DNA of 64,000 bases from the NCBI GenBank assembly GCA_024529925.1, contig JAFEUB010000717.1, positions 992,001-1,056,000 of the forward strand, written 5' to 3'. The DNA comes from Ophthalmolycus amberensis. Lineage: Eukaryota > Chordata > Actinopteri > Perciformes > Zoarcidae. Positions 48,860 through 60,765 of this stretch are shown here, piece by piece. The position numbers and the translations under genes were made by a program. The notes beneath the pieces were generated by a model. The model saw nothing but the letters and a program-made list of their open reading frames with translations. It was not told the origin of the DNA and made no database searches. Each line of letters opens with the position of its first letter. Position 1 is the stretch's first letter.

Positions 48860-48883
48860 GGGGGGGGGGGGGGGGGGGGGGGG
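48860..48883. repeat. Poly-G run of 24
   Basis: 24 consecutive G. Long G runs are hard to sequence, so the length is approximate. Confidence 0.93.
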
Positions 48884-50586
48884 CAGGTGGGCTGAGTGCT
48901 GTGGGAGTAGAGGAAGAAGTTGTAAATTGAAGAGAGTTGTGTAAAGTTACATCATTTCCTACTGGTTGCTGATCATAAATGACTTAATGACGTTTAAGTG
49001 ACATTTAAATAACCAATGCAAACTGTGTCTGCCTGTGCTTTCACTGACACGCACCGGTGCATTTATACATTAGAGAAAAGAAGCATGTGGATAATGATTT
49101 ACTTTGAGAATACACATCCATTTCTTTATGATAACTCCTGGCTCAATAAATACAACTTGTCAAATACACTCAAGGATAGTTAATGAGCCTGCTGCCAAGG
49201 CCTGAAGGAAAACGTTCCTTAATCTGAATAATACTTCAGCCAGTACAAGCAATATGAAAGCTTAACAGAACAGCTTCATTGCCGTGCCAGGTTTTGGAAT
49301 TCCCACATCTGATTTCTTGATTACACTGTTTATAGCAGGCTTTGCAGGTAGTGGTTACAATATAGCCGATCATAGAATACAATGCGTGGGTGTTTGTGTG
49401 ATGTAGTGACCTGTCACAATAAATCGGAGTCACATGGGATGAGGTGATAATCTGACGGGCGAGCTGCTTCCTCCATTGTTCTAATGCTTGTTTTACAATA
49501 ATCTAAACTGTCTTCCCAGTGAATGTATTTTACTAATATCCATAGCCATAGCCATATCCTAGTGCATTGTAAACATGCTAACATTAGACAAACTGCTGAC
49601 CACAGAAGCACACACATCACAAAGTTAGGCGGCGTGAGAGCATTGACCAGAAGATGAAGGCGGGTCTCAGAGGACCACTGCCTCCCTTTGACCCTCCAAC
49701 TCCTCCCTCCTCCTAGTGTGCATCTTCTGCCCCCTCAGCTCCCTCTGTGCCGCGGCAGTGGGATGCTGAGTGCACACTATCCAACTCTGCCGACTCAGAG
49801 AAGCAAGGGTTCTAGGTGCAAAGGTCAGCTTTAAATCTACGACCCCTGCCATTTACACATGACACCGTGTGTCCTCTGCAGAGCTGTGCTTCCTACTGGT
49901 ACAGCTGGTTTTGAGTATTAATTCAAACAGCTCCTTCTCTGTATTCTTCTCAGCAAGGTGCATGTGCTGTAACCTCATCTACATGTTCTGTGATGTGCCT
50001 TCAGGATGTAACATATGTAAAACAAAAACCAGAGACTTTTGCATAACATACACATTCATGTATGTAAATGTGTGTAAATGCACTAATACTTGTTTACATA
50101 AGTCATAGGTCAAAAAATGAGATTCAGTAAAAACATGATGAATGTACCTTCAGTGTATTTTTAGCATGTCCCTGTTCTGGAATTCTCTGCTTCATCAAGA
50201 TGTGTATTTCAATTGTTTGCATTAATTATGTAAATTAATATACACGAAAAGAATGTTACGACCAAATGGTGTCCCACACAAAGAAACTTGATAATGAAAA
50301 ATGTGCCTTTGTCTCAGTGAGATTTTCATGCTGTTTGCTTCAAATGCAGTGACGTCCACGTTCTACTGAGTCTTTTTTTTATTTAAACAAGGATGCAGCT
50401 CCTTGTTTTAAATGGGAGAACCGTCCTCATTAGGGCTCATACACCTACATGCAACATACATTATACAACTGCCCACACACATTCATACACACAAACACAC
50501 AGTAATTGGATTTTGTAGAGACTGGCCATTTCTCAGGTTCCTCTGAAACACGCCCAGGAACTCACAACAACAGATACTTACAGTAC
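48884..50586. other. Non-coding DNA, nothing recognised
   Basis: AT-rich sequence. Between 49640 and 49860 it is GC-richer without motif. No gene recognised. Confidence 0.55.
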
Positions 50587-50627
50587 TCACACACACACAG
50601 ACTCACACACACACACACACACACACA
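50587..50627. repeat. (CA)n microsatellite, interrupted
   Basis: Two CA blocks separated by GACT. Confidence 0.94.
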
Positions 50628-50905
50628 GCATACCATTTGCACATGGGACCGCTCACTGTGTCACGTAGCTTCACCATCCCTTAACATAAGGTCATTAATC
50701 TTATTTTATCTATTAGTCAGGAGTCACAACTATAAATTAATAATGTTACTGTTATATATGTAATATATTGTGTAAATGAACAAGATACAGTATGTATTTA
50801 AATACAAATTGCCTTGTGTTAACTATTGGGTAATGGGTCCTTAATGTGAGGTTGGTTTCAGGCTATTGGGCATAAATGATGGTTAAATATAAAACATTTT
50901 CAAAA
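50628..50905. other. Non-coding DNA, nothing recognised
   Basis: AT-rich. Confidence 0.55.
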
Positions 50906-51369
50906 CTATTTCACAGTTCCAATGGTAACTTTAATGGACCTTCTTTTCCAAAAATGGGAAGTGATGAATAATTTCTTAATAACACAATAAAACAATGTCA
51001 GATTGGATGAAATGTTCGGTTTAATGCTCGTTATTCCTGACATACTGTCAGCAAGATTGTTCTTTAAACTGACGGTTAAAAGAACGGGTGTTTCAACAAA
51101 TGAATGTGTCAAACTGAATCCACTTTCCAAAACCCGACTACAAAGTTTGTATCGAAACAAATGAGGAACACAGACATATGAGTCACATCTTTTCTTATTT
51201 CCAGGAATACAGGGGCGATGGTTAAAGAAAGTAAAAGGCTGAACATGTTAATCACAATGATGCTAATCCACACTAAAGGTTTACTGTAGGAGATTCTGAC
51301 CAGCACCCATTTTCTTACCATAGACACCCAACAACACAATAACATGATAACAAATTGAGCAAAACACAT
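50906..51369 (-). other. Two overlapping minus-strand frames, unassigned
   Basis: A frame of 86 codons (51369-51109) with two hydrophobic stretches (near VIMLLCCWVSMV and WISIIVINMFSLLLSL) overlaps a shifted 84-codon frame (51160-50906). A decayed membrane-protein pseudogene with one frameshift is conceivable. AT-rich DNA often yields hydrophobic frames by chance and I recognise no family. Confidence 0.12.
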
Positions 51370-53029
51370 TATTTTCCAGAAGATATTTGATTCTTGGGAA
51401 TCTCTATTTCCAGCATGTACAAATAATCAGCTCCACAGTCACAGCAATAAACATCAACTATGCGCACGAATGCGAAGATTTCATTTTCTCCTAATTGCTT
51501 CTGTGCATTGAATAAGTGAGTCGTTTTTAGACATGCTGTGGCAGAGAGTGCATCTTGGCTTTGAATTACATTCAGCTTTTTTTTTTCTTCGTCAAGTGGG
51601 TAAAAAAAAAGAAAAAAAGAACTGTTCTAAATAAAGTGGAGTTGTGTGTGTTTGATGCAGCAGGACCTGTTTTCTTAGTGTTGTGGTTCGCCTTGATGTG
51701 TGTGTACATGTGCATGAGAGTGTGCTCTTCTCCAAGTCAGTCTCAGTCCAAGTGGCTGTTGAAATATAAATGCATGGTGTAACGGCCCCTGCTATCCCAC
51801 TTGCAGTGCTTCTGCAGTCACTGTCTTATCGCAACGAGCTGTGACAAGGGAACTCAGAGGGAATGGGTCTACTTCAAAAGCCATTTCTACTGCCACTAAT
51901 TGTCTGTCATCCCAAGCTGATGGGCAGCGAGACACTGACAGACAGCACTGATCACTGAGAAGGGACACTGTTGGATTCTGCAAGTGTCTAAGTGTCTGAA
52001 TTGAATGGATGTTGGAGTTTCATAACATAAGATGTTTATGTACGTCTACACCTCCATCAAGTTATTGGCAATGTTGGAAGAAGTATTAATATGTTTTATT
52101 TTAGGAAAGACAACAATGTAAAAATACTTAATTACTGCTGTCGAACCCTTGCTTCAGTATAATCAGCTAAATTCACCCTCTATATGCAATTCCAGGCATG
52201 GAAGACAGAACACTTCCTGTGTATTTAAATTAAGTCCAAAGCCCCAAAGTCAGTGTTACGTTTACCTCGCTGACGCATGGCAGGCATTGGATGGCACTGA
52301 GTCACCTGCTGTGCTGGTGTGGGACCTGGCTGAGGTGCGAGAGCGATACTGAACAAAAGGATAGCGCAGAATGGAAAACACCTGTCTTGCTTGCTTACAC
52401 AGACCATAGGGGGCTGAGTCGACATTTTCAGTTCAGTGCAGAGGCAGCTGAAAAAATACAGCGGACAAACCCAATGATAGCTGGTGAGAAATGCAATATT
52501 TGTGTATGTGCCATCAATAATTCTCTTTATGAATTTTCAGTCTACCTTTAGAGTGGCTAGATGTATTGCTTTACTTAACTTTTTTTTTTTAGTTCTTTCT
52601 TTTTATTTCTCAGTCTGTCAGGCTTCTTTTTATCTGCTGCTTTATCTCGGTCTCTCTGTAGTGGTGCACCATGCTGAGACAAGAGCAACGTGTTTCTCTT
52701 CTCCACATCTTTGAGGACCAGCCGAGTCCAATCCAGATTCTGAAAGCATGGGGGGGGGTTAGGGCTCTTCTAGACTTTACCCAGGCCTGGATGACAGGCC
52801 ATCCTCCCTTTTGTCTGATCTGGGAGTAAGACAGTCGCTGTTGTTTCAGCTGCATTGCAGTCATATATTTCACTGGGGGAAAGACAACAGATCGAAGAAG
52901 AAAAGGCAGCTGAGGAGAGGAGCCGGTGGAGAGGAAAACTAAGAGACAGACAAGCAAGTACTGTAGAGAGACAGCAAAAAGTAACAAGAAAGAGAAAAAC
53001 TCAGTCTAAGGGTTTTTAACATGCCTCAT
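51370..53029. other. Non-coding DNA, nothing recognised
   Basis: T- and A-runs lie at about 51577-51586 and 51603-51619, and a G-run at 52750-52757. The 125-codon minus-strand frame at 52610-52987 has no known domain. Confidence 0.5.
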
Positions 53030-53290
53030 CCATCCCTGAGTCATTAGCAGGCCATGATTTGTCTGAACTGCAATTCGACACAGAAGGCCACATCAGCATG
53101 TTGCTCATCTTCAGCCCTCACAAATTAAACAATTCATGGCTCCAAGTTGATCTACTTATTCTCACACCTAATTATTAGATACCTCCCTCGTGTGATTCAT
53201 GGCGTTCCGAATGCAGAGCTGCACATTTACATCCCTGCAGTCCATCAGTTGAGCAGACAGCAGGCAGTAACTTACTGTATTTCTGAGAAC
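53030..53290. promoter_or_regulatory. Candidate conserved non-coding / enhancer-like segment
   Basis: Complex DNA with CTGAGTCATTAGCAGG (near 53036), CACAAATTAAACAATTCATGG (near 53118), CACACCTAATTATTAGATACC (near 53162) and GTGATTCATGG. Repeat-free and rich in homeodomain-type cores. Unverified. Confidence 0.4.
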
Positions 53291-53394
53291 TGAGCAGCAG
53301 GTAACTCATTTTCCTGACACCCATTGGGAGGGAATTAAATAGGATGGACCTGAAATCGTCAGACAGTTAGACCTATAAATCCGCAAGTGGGCCA
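53291..53394. other. Non-coding DNA, nothing recognised
   Basis: Short mixed-composition stretch. Confidence 0.5.
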
Positions 53395-53530
53395 TGGGTG
53401 GCGAGGGGAAAGGACAGGGAGAAACAGCTTCAGGAAGAGGAGGATGAGAGGAGAGGGTCAAAAGATAAGTCCAAAGAGAGGGAGGAAGAAATTGAGAGTG
53501 ACAGAAGAGAGAAAAAAAGGACAAACAGAT
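53395..53530. repeat. Polypurine tract
   Basis: About 135 bp of nearly all A/G. The charged Lys/Arg/Glu frames here are composition artefacts. Confidence 0.8.
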
Positions 53531-55177
53531 GTCAGAATAGTATGTGCTTTTTTCCCCCCCCTTCAGCTTTCAGGCAGGACAAACACACCGGTGAGATATG
53601 ACACAGGGGTGTGTCCCATTCGGCCCACTTTCCCCCAGCAGCTCCTGCGAATGTCTGGTTGGCCTGGCCCTAATCCTCTCTACGAGACTGAAACCATCCC
53701 TGCCCCTCCCTGCGCAAACTGGGTTTTATTTCTGTCTCCTTTGTACTTCTTACATGATAACAGGTTAAAGGAGGCCGTGTAATAGATGATATTTTATGTG
53801 GATAAAATGCTTTACTTCTTATGACGATCACTGCAGAGCTCTGCCGCAGCGAGGAGCCACAGACAGACTCGGGGAAAGTGAGCGAAAGAGGGTGACGATG
53901 TATAGAGTGGCAGCAGAAGAGCATGCTGAAACAAGCGGCGTAGTGATGCTGCGAGCCAGTGTTAAATGGACCGCAAGATGCAAATAACACTGAGCTCATC
54001 TGTGGATGTGATTAAAAAGCAATTGTTGGGACACAAAATGTTTAACCTACATACCCCATCTCTAGCGATTTCCGCCGAGAAAGTCCCTCTTATCTGCTAA
54101 TAGACTTTGGTAATCCCTCAAACACACATGCACTGCCCACTGGCATCTTCTAATGAATACTGATGAGAGACAAGTCTGCTAGAAGCCAACAGATAGTTCA
54201 GATAGTTCACTGGGAGGCATACTGTATATCGGCTAATATTCAAGGTAAGAGTACAATTTAACTTAAATTACATTTCCCCTTCAAAATGAGCCACTGGTAT
54301 TTGTTATATTATACTTTGTACACTCACCAGATCAAATTAGTGTCAATCAGTTCATTTTTTTTATTAGTAGTGTGGAGGAGAAGCGGTAAAGTGCAGGCTC
54401 TGGGGGATTTGGCCAGAAAATGAGAGTGTGAAGAGAGAGATTGTAAAGGGCCAGATCAGCAGTGTGACCATATCCAGAAGATTAGATTAACTGAATTAGA
54501 GGGATTAGATTGACTTCAGCCGGATTGGACCTGATGCCTCTAAGAAAAGAGAGAGACCAAAGCAAGGCGGGGGATCGCAGAGCACACGAGATGAGGAAAG
54601 GAGGATAGCCAGAAGAGTGAGATGTAAAGAAGTTTCTTCGGGAGTTGGGTGGAAAAGTCGTATTGCGGTCGAGAGAGGAGCAGAAGGAGGAGACAGCTCA
54701 GCAGATTTAGGTATCCTGGGTAACTTTTAAGGGCTGGCACTGAATGTGAGCAGCTGAGCCGGTCCTCGCTCCAAGAGCAGCTGGGTTCCGCTGCTCCACA
54801 GGACTAAGCTTAAGCTGCAGTGCCCCTCAGTGGTTAAATATGGGCATATATGCTGATCCTCTCAACGTGATATAGGCAGAAGAAGAGACATGAGGCCGAG
54901 CAAAGGACAAAAATAAATAAATAACATGACTGATATCCACTTAAAACTTAAAAGCCATGATGTAATTACTCCTCTCTGAATAGATAAAACGTATTACTTC
55001 ACATGTGTAAATTTAAATTATGATCATTTGTATGTTTTGGTAGTTAGGTGCTTTTTCTTTTCCTACGTTATTTAGCCTATTTTGACCTCCTCCAGTGTAA
55101 CAATGCTTGGGGACATGTAATAAGACGCCATTATCATTATCCTGGAAAGAGCCTGTGAACTGTATGAAAACCAGGAA

Positions 55178-55179
<2 letters not shown>
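53531..55179. other. Non-coding DNA with scattered purine-rich patches
   Basis: GA-rich DNA lies at 54540-54700. TGCCCCTCAGTGG near 54820-54832 is a weak CTCF-like match. No gene recognised. Confidence 0.5.

Positions 55180-55229
<50 letters not shown>
55180..55229. repeat. (GT)n microsatellite
   Basis: About 24 uninterrupted GT units. Confidence 0.96.
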
Positions 55230-55230
<1 letters not shown>

Positions 55231-55309
55231 AATGTGCAGCAGAGAAAGGCAGAGAGCTCTTACAAGAGGAGATGAAGCCTAAATCAATGTTATCAATTCA
55301 TGTTAATTG

Positions 55310-55323
55310 CTGCCCCCTGGTGT
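55310..55323 (-). promoter_or_regulatory. CTCF-like binding motif
   Basis: CTGCCCCCTGGTGTC is the reverse complement of GACACCAGGGGGCAG, a near-perfect match to the CTCF core CCASYAGRKGGCA on the minus strand. CTCF would act as a chromatin-loop anchor or insulator. Vertebrate CTCF motifs of this quality occur about once per several kilobases, so binding needs data. Confidence 0.45.
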
Positions 55324-57970
55324 CAGTGCCGCAGTTGTTGTTACTTTGCTGATACACACGCTTTTGGGCGCCGCCTCTTTGCCCAGAAGATAAATCTCCC
55401 ACGTCGATATAGAGACAGATACAAACTCCTGCTGCTTCACAGCTTCACACTGCGGTTACCTCCGGCCCTGGCGCAGCAACAACAAAATAACTAGTCTTAC
55501 AACAACTGGCCTTGCTAACCCACCCCCCCAGTCTTCTGGTGGAATTTGTAGAATATTAACAAGGCTGTGGTGATGTATCATCGACAAGATTGTGACAGAT
55601 TTAGTTATGAATTGTCCCTCCTGCATATTCCACCGTGATTTAGAGGTTTCATGCAGCCTGCACTGCAAAACTGGAGGGCTTTGTCTGCATACTGATGTCC
55701 TGTTCACTCTGAGGAAGAGAGGCCTCCGTTCTAACAGGACTATCTGTCACACGGCAAACAGAGATGTGGGAAAACATTTTGACCATGTTTTAGCTGATTC
55801 TGCCCCTTTCTTTTAAAACACAAACCCCATGCGGGTTAGAATTTGAAAATACGTGCTCTGGTCACAGATCAATGGAAGCCGAGACTAACTGGATCCGATG
55901 ATGTAAAGATGATTAATGGCCTGCAATCAGTCAAACCCAATGACATTGCGCAACCGCATCCAGGTATTCAGGTTAGCTTAGAAACGCAGTTTCTTTTCAA
56001 CAAAACCTTCCAAAAAACTTCCATGAAAGCCTCATTCTGTGTTTTGGGATTAAACAATACATGTCATCTTACAATCATTTTATATGTGATCCATAAACAA
56101 ATAGCACACAAAAGATTAAAAAACACACAACCAAGTTACAATCTAGAATACAGGCGTGGCAAAAATCACAGTGTCAGTGTTTTCCATTTAAAACACAACT
56201 TAAACTGATGATGTAGGTCAGTTGTTCACAATTAGAGGCAACTCAAATTCAATGAAATTCAGTTGTTTCGTTGGAGATTTGCGTTCGTTTGGGAAGGCTT
56301 TAGAAAAACAACTTGAAGGGTTTCTGCCTCATTTATAAATTAACTGGAATTTTGATTACAATCATTTTGTTTACAAGGTTCTTTTTTTCATTCTGAGCTA
56401 CAATAAAGATGTCCGCCTGAATCTCCTACTAAAGCTTCCAGACCAAAAGCACGAAAAGAAACTGCACCTTTGGGTGTAAAACAGCTGTATGTATCTGCGC
56501 TGAACACCCTGTTTGATACATGTCATAAAAAGGGGCAGGTTGTCACATGATCACCTCATCCATGTGATGGTGCAAGAGCCTTAAGTGGTCCCAGAAGAGG
56601 GAAAGATTGCATGTCACTGCTTGTTTGAAGCCAATCTGTTTCTTCAGTCAAGTCGATACTGTAACAGCTGGATACACTGGAGGAGTGGGCTGCTGGATCA
56701 ATAATGGTGCCACTTCATACCGGGAGACTCGTGCAGGTTTGGTACACACAAGCACACAAGCAACTGCATACAAAGAATTCCTTTTTTTTTCTATATAAGG
56801 CTTAAAGGCGGTACAGACGTCAAGAGAGACCACGTTCTTGTGATCACACACTAGCATTGCAGTTGCAGTCCCTTTCAATTTCACAGAAACAGTATAAGCA
56901 TCCCTGATGTTTTGTACCCTGAATAACAGTAATCTTGTGTCTACTGTATTGTGAACATAAATGGTGTAAAAGGTCCACAAGGAAGTGGGTCACTGCAGAT
57001 ATTTCTCCTCCACCCCCGTTTGTCTTCTGAAACTATGTCTCATTTCCAGCAGGAGCTTAAGGTGGTATTTATACCCTGTAAGCAGAGTAGATTCCTCTCT
57101 GTGCTTTTCCCTTCAGTTCAAAAATATCCCTTTAGGTTTATTAATAAACACAACAAACGATTTTAGCTGTTTTTTCCAAACCCAACGCAGAATTACAAAA
57201 AGGTAAGCAAAAAAAAACTAAAACTCTGTGAACAAAGAGGGTAAAGTTAGTACATTTTTCACCTACTTCCACAAAAAGAGGACAGACACTAAAAAGGATA
57301 AAGTCAGAGAGAGAAGTGTGCAAGGTGGAAACACATCAGGATAATGAACGATGATGATTCCTGAACAGCTGACATTGCACTCCACGGGAACTCAAAGGCA
57401 GAGGAGAAAACGGGAGGCCCGATTTAGAGCAAGCAGCTGTTGTGCACTTTGCTTCGCTGCACATCTGCCAAGTCACTGTCGGCAGAGCGGCAGAGCTGAG
57501 GTGACTTGCTCAGCTTTACCAGTCGGTCTCTGCCTCTTACTTACATACAATTGAAATGCTCTCCCATAATATGCTGACGTCACAAACACACACTGGACAT
57601 ATGTGGGAGAACTATTGACTAACAGGCCTAAACTGCAGCACTGAAAAGGTACGGACAACCACCCTCCTCCTTCGGTTATCAGGAAGCTGCATCGTATGTG
57701 CTGCTGACTCTGCGCCTGTCTGTGAGATGTAGCTCCTGCTTGTTAGTGCCGTGTGACTACACTCAGTGCAGCCAAGGTAAACAGAGTGGCGTTACTCTGC
57801 CCTGGTAAATGCTACATTGCATAAGATGAGGCAGTAGTTTTCGCCATGCTGCTGGTTAAGCTATTGTCTGTCTTTAAGTGATACTTTGCTTCTGTTTTTA
57901 TATTCTAGTGTTCACAATTCACCCACTATGTTGCAACAACTGGTACTGCCATCGTCAACCTGTGACCATT
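55324..57970. other. Non-coding DNA, nothing recognised
   Basis: Poly-C patch at 55522-55529. A 121-codon plus-strand frame (55843-56208) and a 110-codon minus-strand frame (56648-56980) show no known domain. Confidence 0.5.
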
Positions 57971-58193
57971 GGAGCTGCAACTAACATTTAGTTTAATTGT
58001 TTCGTCTATAAGTTGTCAGGAAATAATTAAAAAAAAGCTTATTTTAGTTTTTTAACCAAAGGTAATCAATTTACATATAAATATAAATCATAGAAACGTT
58101 TCAAATCTTCATATTTGAGAAACTGAAAGCAGAATATTTGGGGGTTTTACCTGATAGATGACCATTGATTGTGAAAATGATCGATTAATCAAC
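57971..58193. mobile_element. Eroded hAT-like non-autonomous element (ACTAACG type)
   Basis: GAGCTGCAACTAACATTTAG at the left and ATGATCGATTAATCAAC at the right frame blocks GTCTATAAGTTGTCAGG, CAATTTACATATAAATATA, ATATTTGAGAAACTGAAAGC and AGAATATTTGGGG. I recognise this as the teleost repeat whose intact ends begin GGGCTGCAACTAACGATTA and which has 8-bp target duplications. Neither end nor duplication is intact here, so boundaries are approximate and the copy is old. Confidence 0.65.
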
Positions 58194-58885
58194 AAAAGTA
58201 GAAACAGTGTAGAGAGGTAATAAGAAGCAGCAGCAGCATGAAAGCAGACATTGCCAGCAGACACCACAAATCCAAATCCACAAATCCAATCTGGGGCAAC
58301 ATGATCAGAGTGTTGCTTGTGAAACTTTACATGAGCAGCAGCTGCAAGTGTTTGAAGCAGTGTCATAGATGAGTTAGCAATTCAGCAGTGCAGCAGCACA
58401 GCTGAGCAAAAGAGTGAGCAGAAGTTCAACAGCTTTATGGAAAAAGGTGCAGTGGATGTACAGTATATGTTGCAGCTAGTACAGTGTGTAATGTGAGAGT
58501 TTAGCAGGCTTCATATTGCAGTGGTGCATAATGTAACACATGTAACTCCCACATATCCTGAGAATGATTGTCTGGTTGGCACTTTATCTTATAGTTCATT
58601 GAATGAACAACAATTATTTCTCTGGACCCCAATATCAAGAACACCTGAGGTACACGGCCAATATCCCACTACAGTTATTAATCTTTGACTTTGGGGTAAA
58701 ATCTAGTCACGACTAATAGGACTACTCAGGAATCATTGCATCGTGATAATGAGAAATAGAGGTGCAGTCCCAATGCATTCGGCCTTCTCACCTCTGGATG
58801 TGACTTGTAATTACTCCTGAGCTTTGCGGGGGTTGCCAGATTAAAAAGGAGTTGCCCTGAGGCCAGTTGGGCAGCCACTTAGGTT
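58194..58885. other. Non-coding DNA, nothing recognised
   Basis: AGCAGCAGCAGCATG at about 58226 and CAGCAGTGCAGCAGCACAGC near 58383 are short imperfect repeats. No gene recognised. Confidence 0.55.
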
Positions 58886-58911
58886 GGGGGGGGGGGGGGG
58901 GGGGGGGGGGG
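58886..58911. repeat. Poly-G run of 26
   Basis: 26 consecutive G, the longest homopolymer here. Length is approximate because such runs are hard to sequence. Confidence 0.93.
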
Positions 58912-59549
58912 CAATGCACCTCTCAAGGTGACACATTTTTCAGTTCTGTGCTTTAAGATCACTGAAGAGATAACGACCTTGAGTTCCCATCGTTCACTCT
59001 GCATGTAGATATGAAAGTGTTTAGATAAATCTTAATTGACATGTACTAGGTAAAAGTTATACCATTTTTGATTATTCCATAGTCATTGGTCCCTTTACAG
59101 ATTGAGACATTAAAAACAATGACGAATTCATAAAATATAATGAAGTGTTGTTTTAGATCAAACTACCAAGCAGTATATAAAATCCCTTCACTTTGACCAG
59201 CTACCACATTACAAATAATGTTCATGTATTAGTAGTAATGATTCAACAATATGATATATAATATTATCACTGATAGAGGCCATTGTCCTGTATAATTAAT
59301 ACTTTTCATTTTAGGAAGATTTTCCTGATAATATCCTGAATATATGGACCGTGACTCATAAAGCAGTAGCTCTATATTGTGGTATTGCTACCTTTACCTT
59401 TAAAAGAATACTTCTTCCATCAGATAATATGCAACATTAGTATCACATACAAAGACAGTGACCAGACAACCTGACAGGCATTTCTGTCTATATATATATT
59501 TTATCTTCAAGGCTTCTACTGATATGTGTTGTGCTCCGTTTGCAGGTTG
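58912..59549. other. Non-coding DNA, AT-rich
   Basis: ATATATATAT-type patch near 59492-59500. No gene recognised. Confidence 0.55.
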
Positions 59550-59720
59550 GGTAAATGTTCGATGACTTATCGGCCCACTTGCTCTGTCCCACCGTAACTC
59601 AAGCCCTCGTCAGGTCATTTACTGCAGCAATTACTGACATTGAACAGCTTTCAATCAGTCCTTCAGTCACACCTTCAGTCTGCGATCAATGTGTACATTA
59701 CACTGAAATGGCACACTAAT
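59550..59720. promoter_or_regulatory. Candidate conserved non-coding / enhancer-like segment
   Basis: Complex patch with CAGCAATTACTGACATTGAAC, GTCAGGTCATTTACTGC and CTGCGATCAATGTG, in repeat-free DNA. Low-confidence composition call. Confidence 0.28.
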
Positions 59721-59798
59721 AATCAGTTCTACTAATCAATAAACCACTGGGCAATAAAGCAAGCTGACCGAGGAGATGGGTCTTTGTACAAGGCTATC

Positions 59799-59812
59799 GC
59801 ACCCTCTATTGG
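59799..59812 (-). promoter_or_regulatory. CTCF-like binding motif, weaker
   Basis: GCACCCTCTATTGG is the reverse complement of CCAATAGAGGGTGC, matching the CTCF core CCASYAGRKGGCR with differences at two positions. It is on the same strand as the match at 55310. Confidence 0.25.
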
Positions 59813-60169
59813 TGTATGAATGTAATTTAACTGTGATTAAATAGTGTACATGTAAAAGGTAGAAAACTGTTTAGTCCAGCAATCCATAGATACCAGGTTA
59901 CGACCTTTAGAGACCAATAATCACTTCCATGTGACGATTAGTAAGCCAGGATGTGTGTGCTGAGGACAAAAGTAGAAACTTTTGGGACCCGAGTGTTGCT
60001 AGAGCTGGGAGAAAAAAAGAGAGAGCAGAGATGAACGATTAGAGGCGTTTTTTATTGAGGAGGAGCCGGGAATGATTCACAGGAGTTGGCAGAGTGAGTA
60101 ATGGTAGCAGAGTCCTGCACCGGGGCTTTTATGAGGTACTTACCCCCCCCACCCCCTCTGCAGCACTAA
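59813..60169. other. Non-coding DNA, nothing recognised
   Basis: A C-run lies at 60144-60150. Otherwise unremarkable. Confidence 0.5.
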
Positions 60170-60290
60170 ACGCTATAGATCACGTATTTCAGCACTGCTA
60201 CTATGCTCACTGCCTTTCTGCTTGTCAGATTAGCCCGCATCATTAATTGAAAGATTAAAATACCATGAAGAGGTGGCAAGGACTGAGAGG
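60170..60290. promoter_or_regulatory. Candidate regulatory patch
   Basis: AGATTAGCCCGCATCATTAATTG near 60228-60249 combines a GATTA-type and a TTAATTG core, with TTGAAAGATTAAAATACC after it. Short and weak. Confidence 0.22.
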
Positions 60291-60752
60291 AGAACAGATG
60301 TTTTGATAGGATTTCTGCTCACTTGACTCTGCTATAGCTTTGTAGGTCTGCATCAACGGTCAGGGTGACCACTTTCTTCCTTCATCCTGTGAATGGGTGC
60401 ACAGCTCAGGGTGCTATGAATACAATGATATCCACCATGAGTTTGACAGAAATGCATCATCTGTACTATTCTGTGCTGGATATACAATATATTTATTGTG
60501 ATGGAGTTAGGAGATGTCATTTAGAAAAAAATGAAATGTCTCAGTAATCATTGATGACTTATACTCAGTGATTGTTTAATGTTCCTCCTTGTGTTAAAAC
60601 GACTTATCAATAAAGAGTAGCGCGTTCCAATCATTCGGTGTAGGCTTTTGCGGTGAGACGTTAGTTTACTGAACAGTGTTTCCTGCAGCCTGGATTGAGG
60701 CAACAGTCAATGGAAAGCTATTAACGCTTGCTGCCTTACATAGCGCAGACAT

Positions 60753-60765
60753 TGCCCTCTCCTGG
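60753..60765 (-). promoter_or_regulatory. CTCF-like binding motif, weaker
   Basis: TGCCCTCTCCTGG is the reverse complement of CCAGGAGAGGGCA, a moderate match to the CTCF core. Third such match on the same strand within 5.5 kb. Confidence 0.25.
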
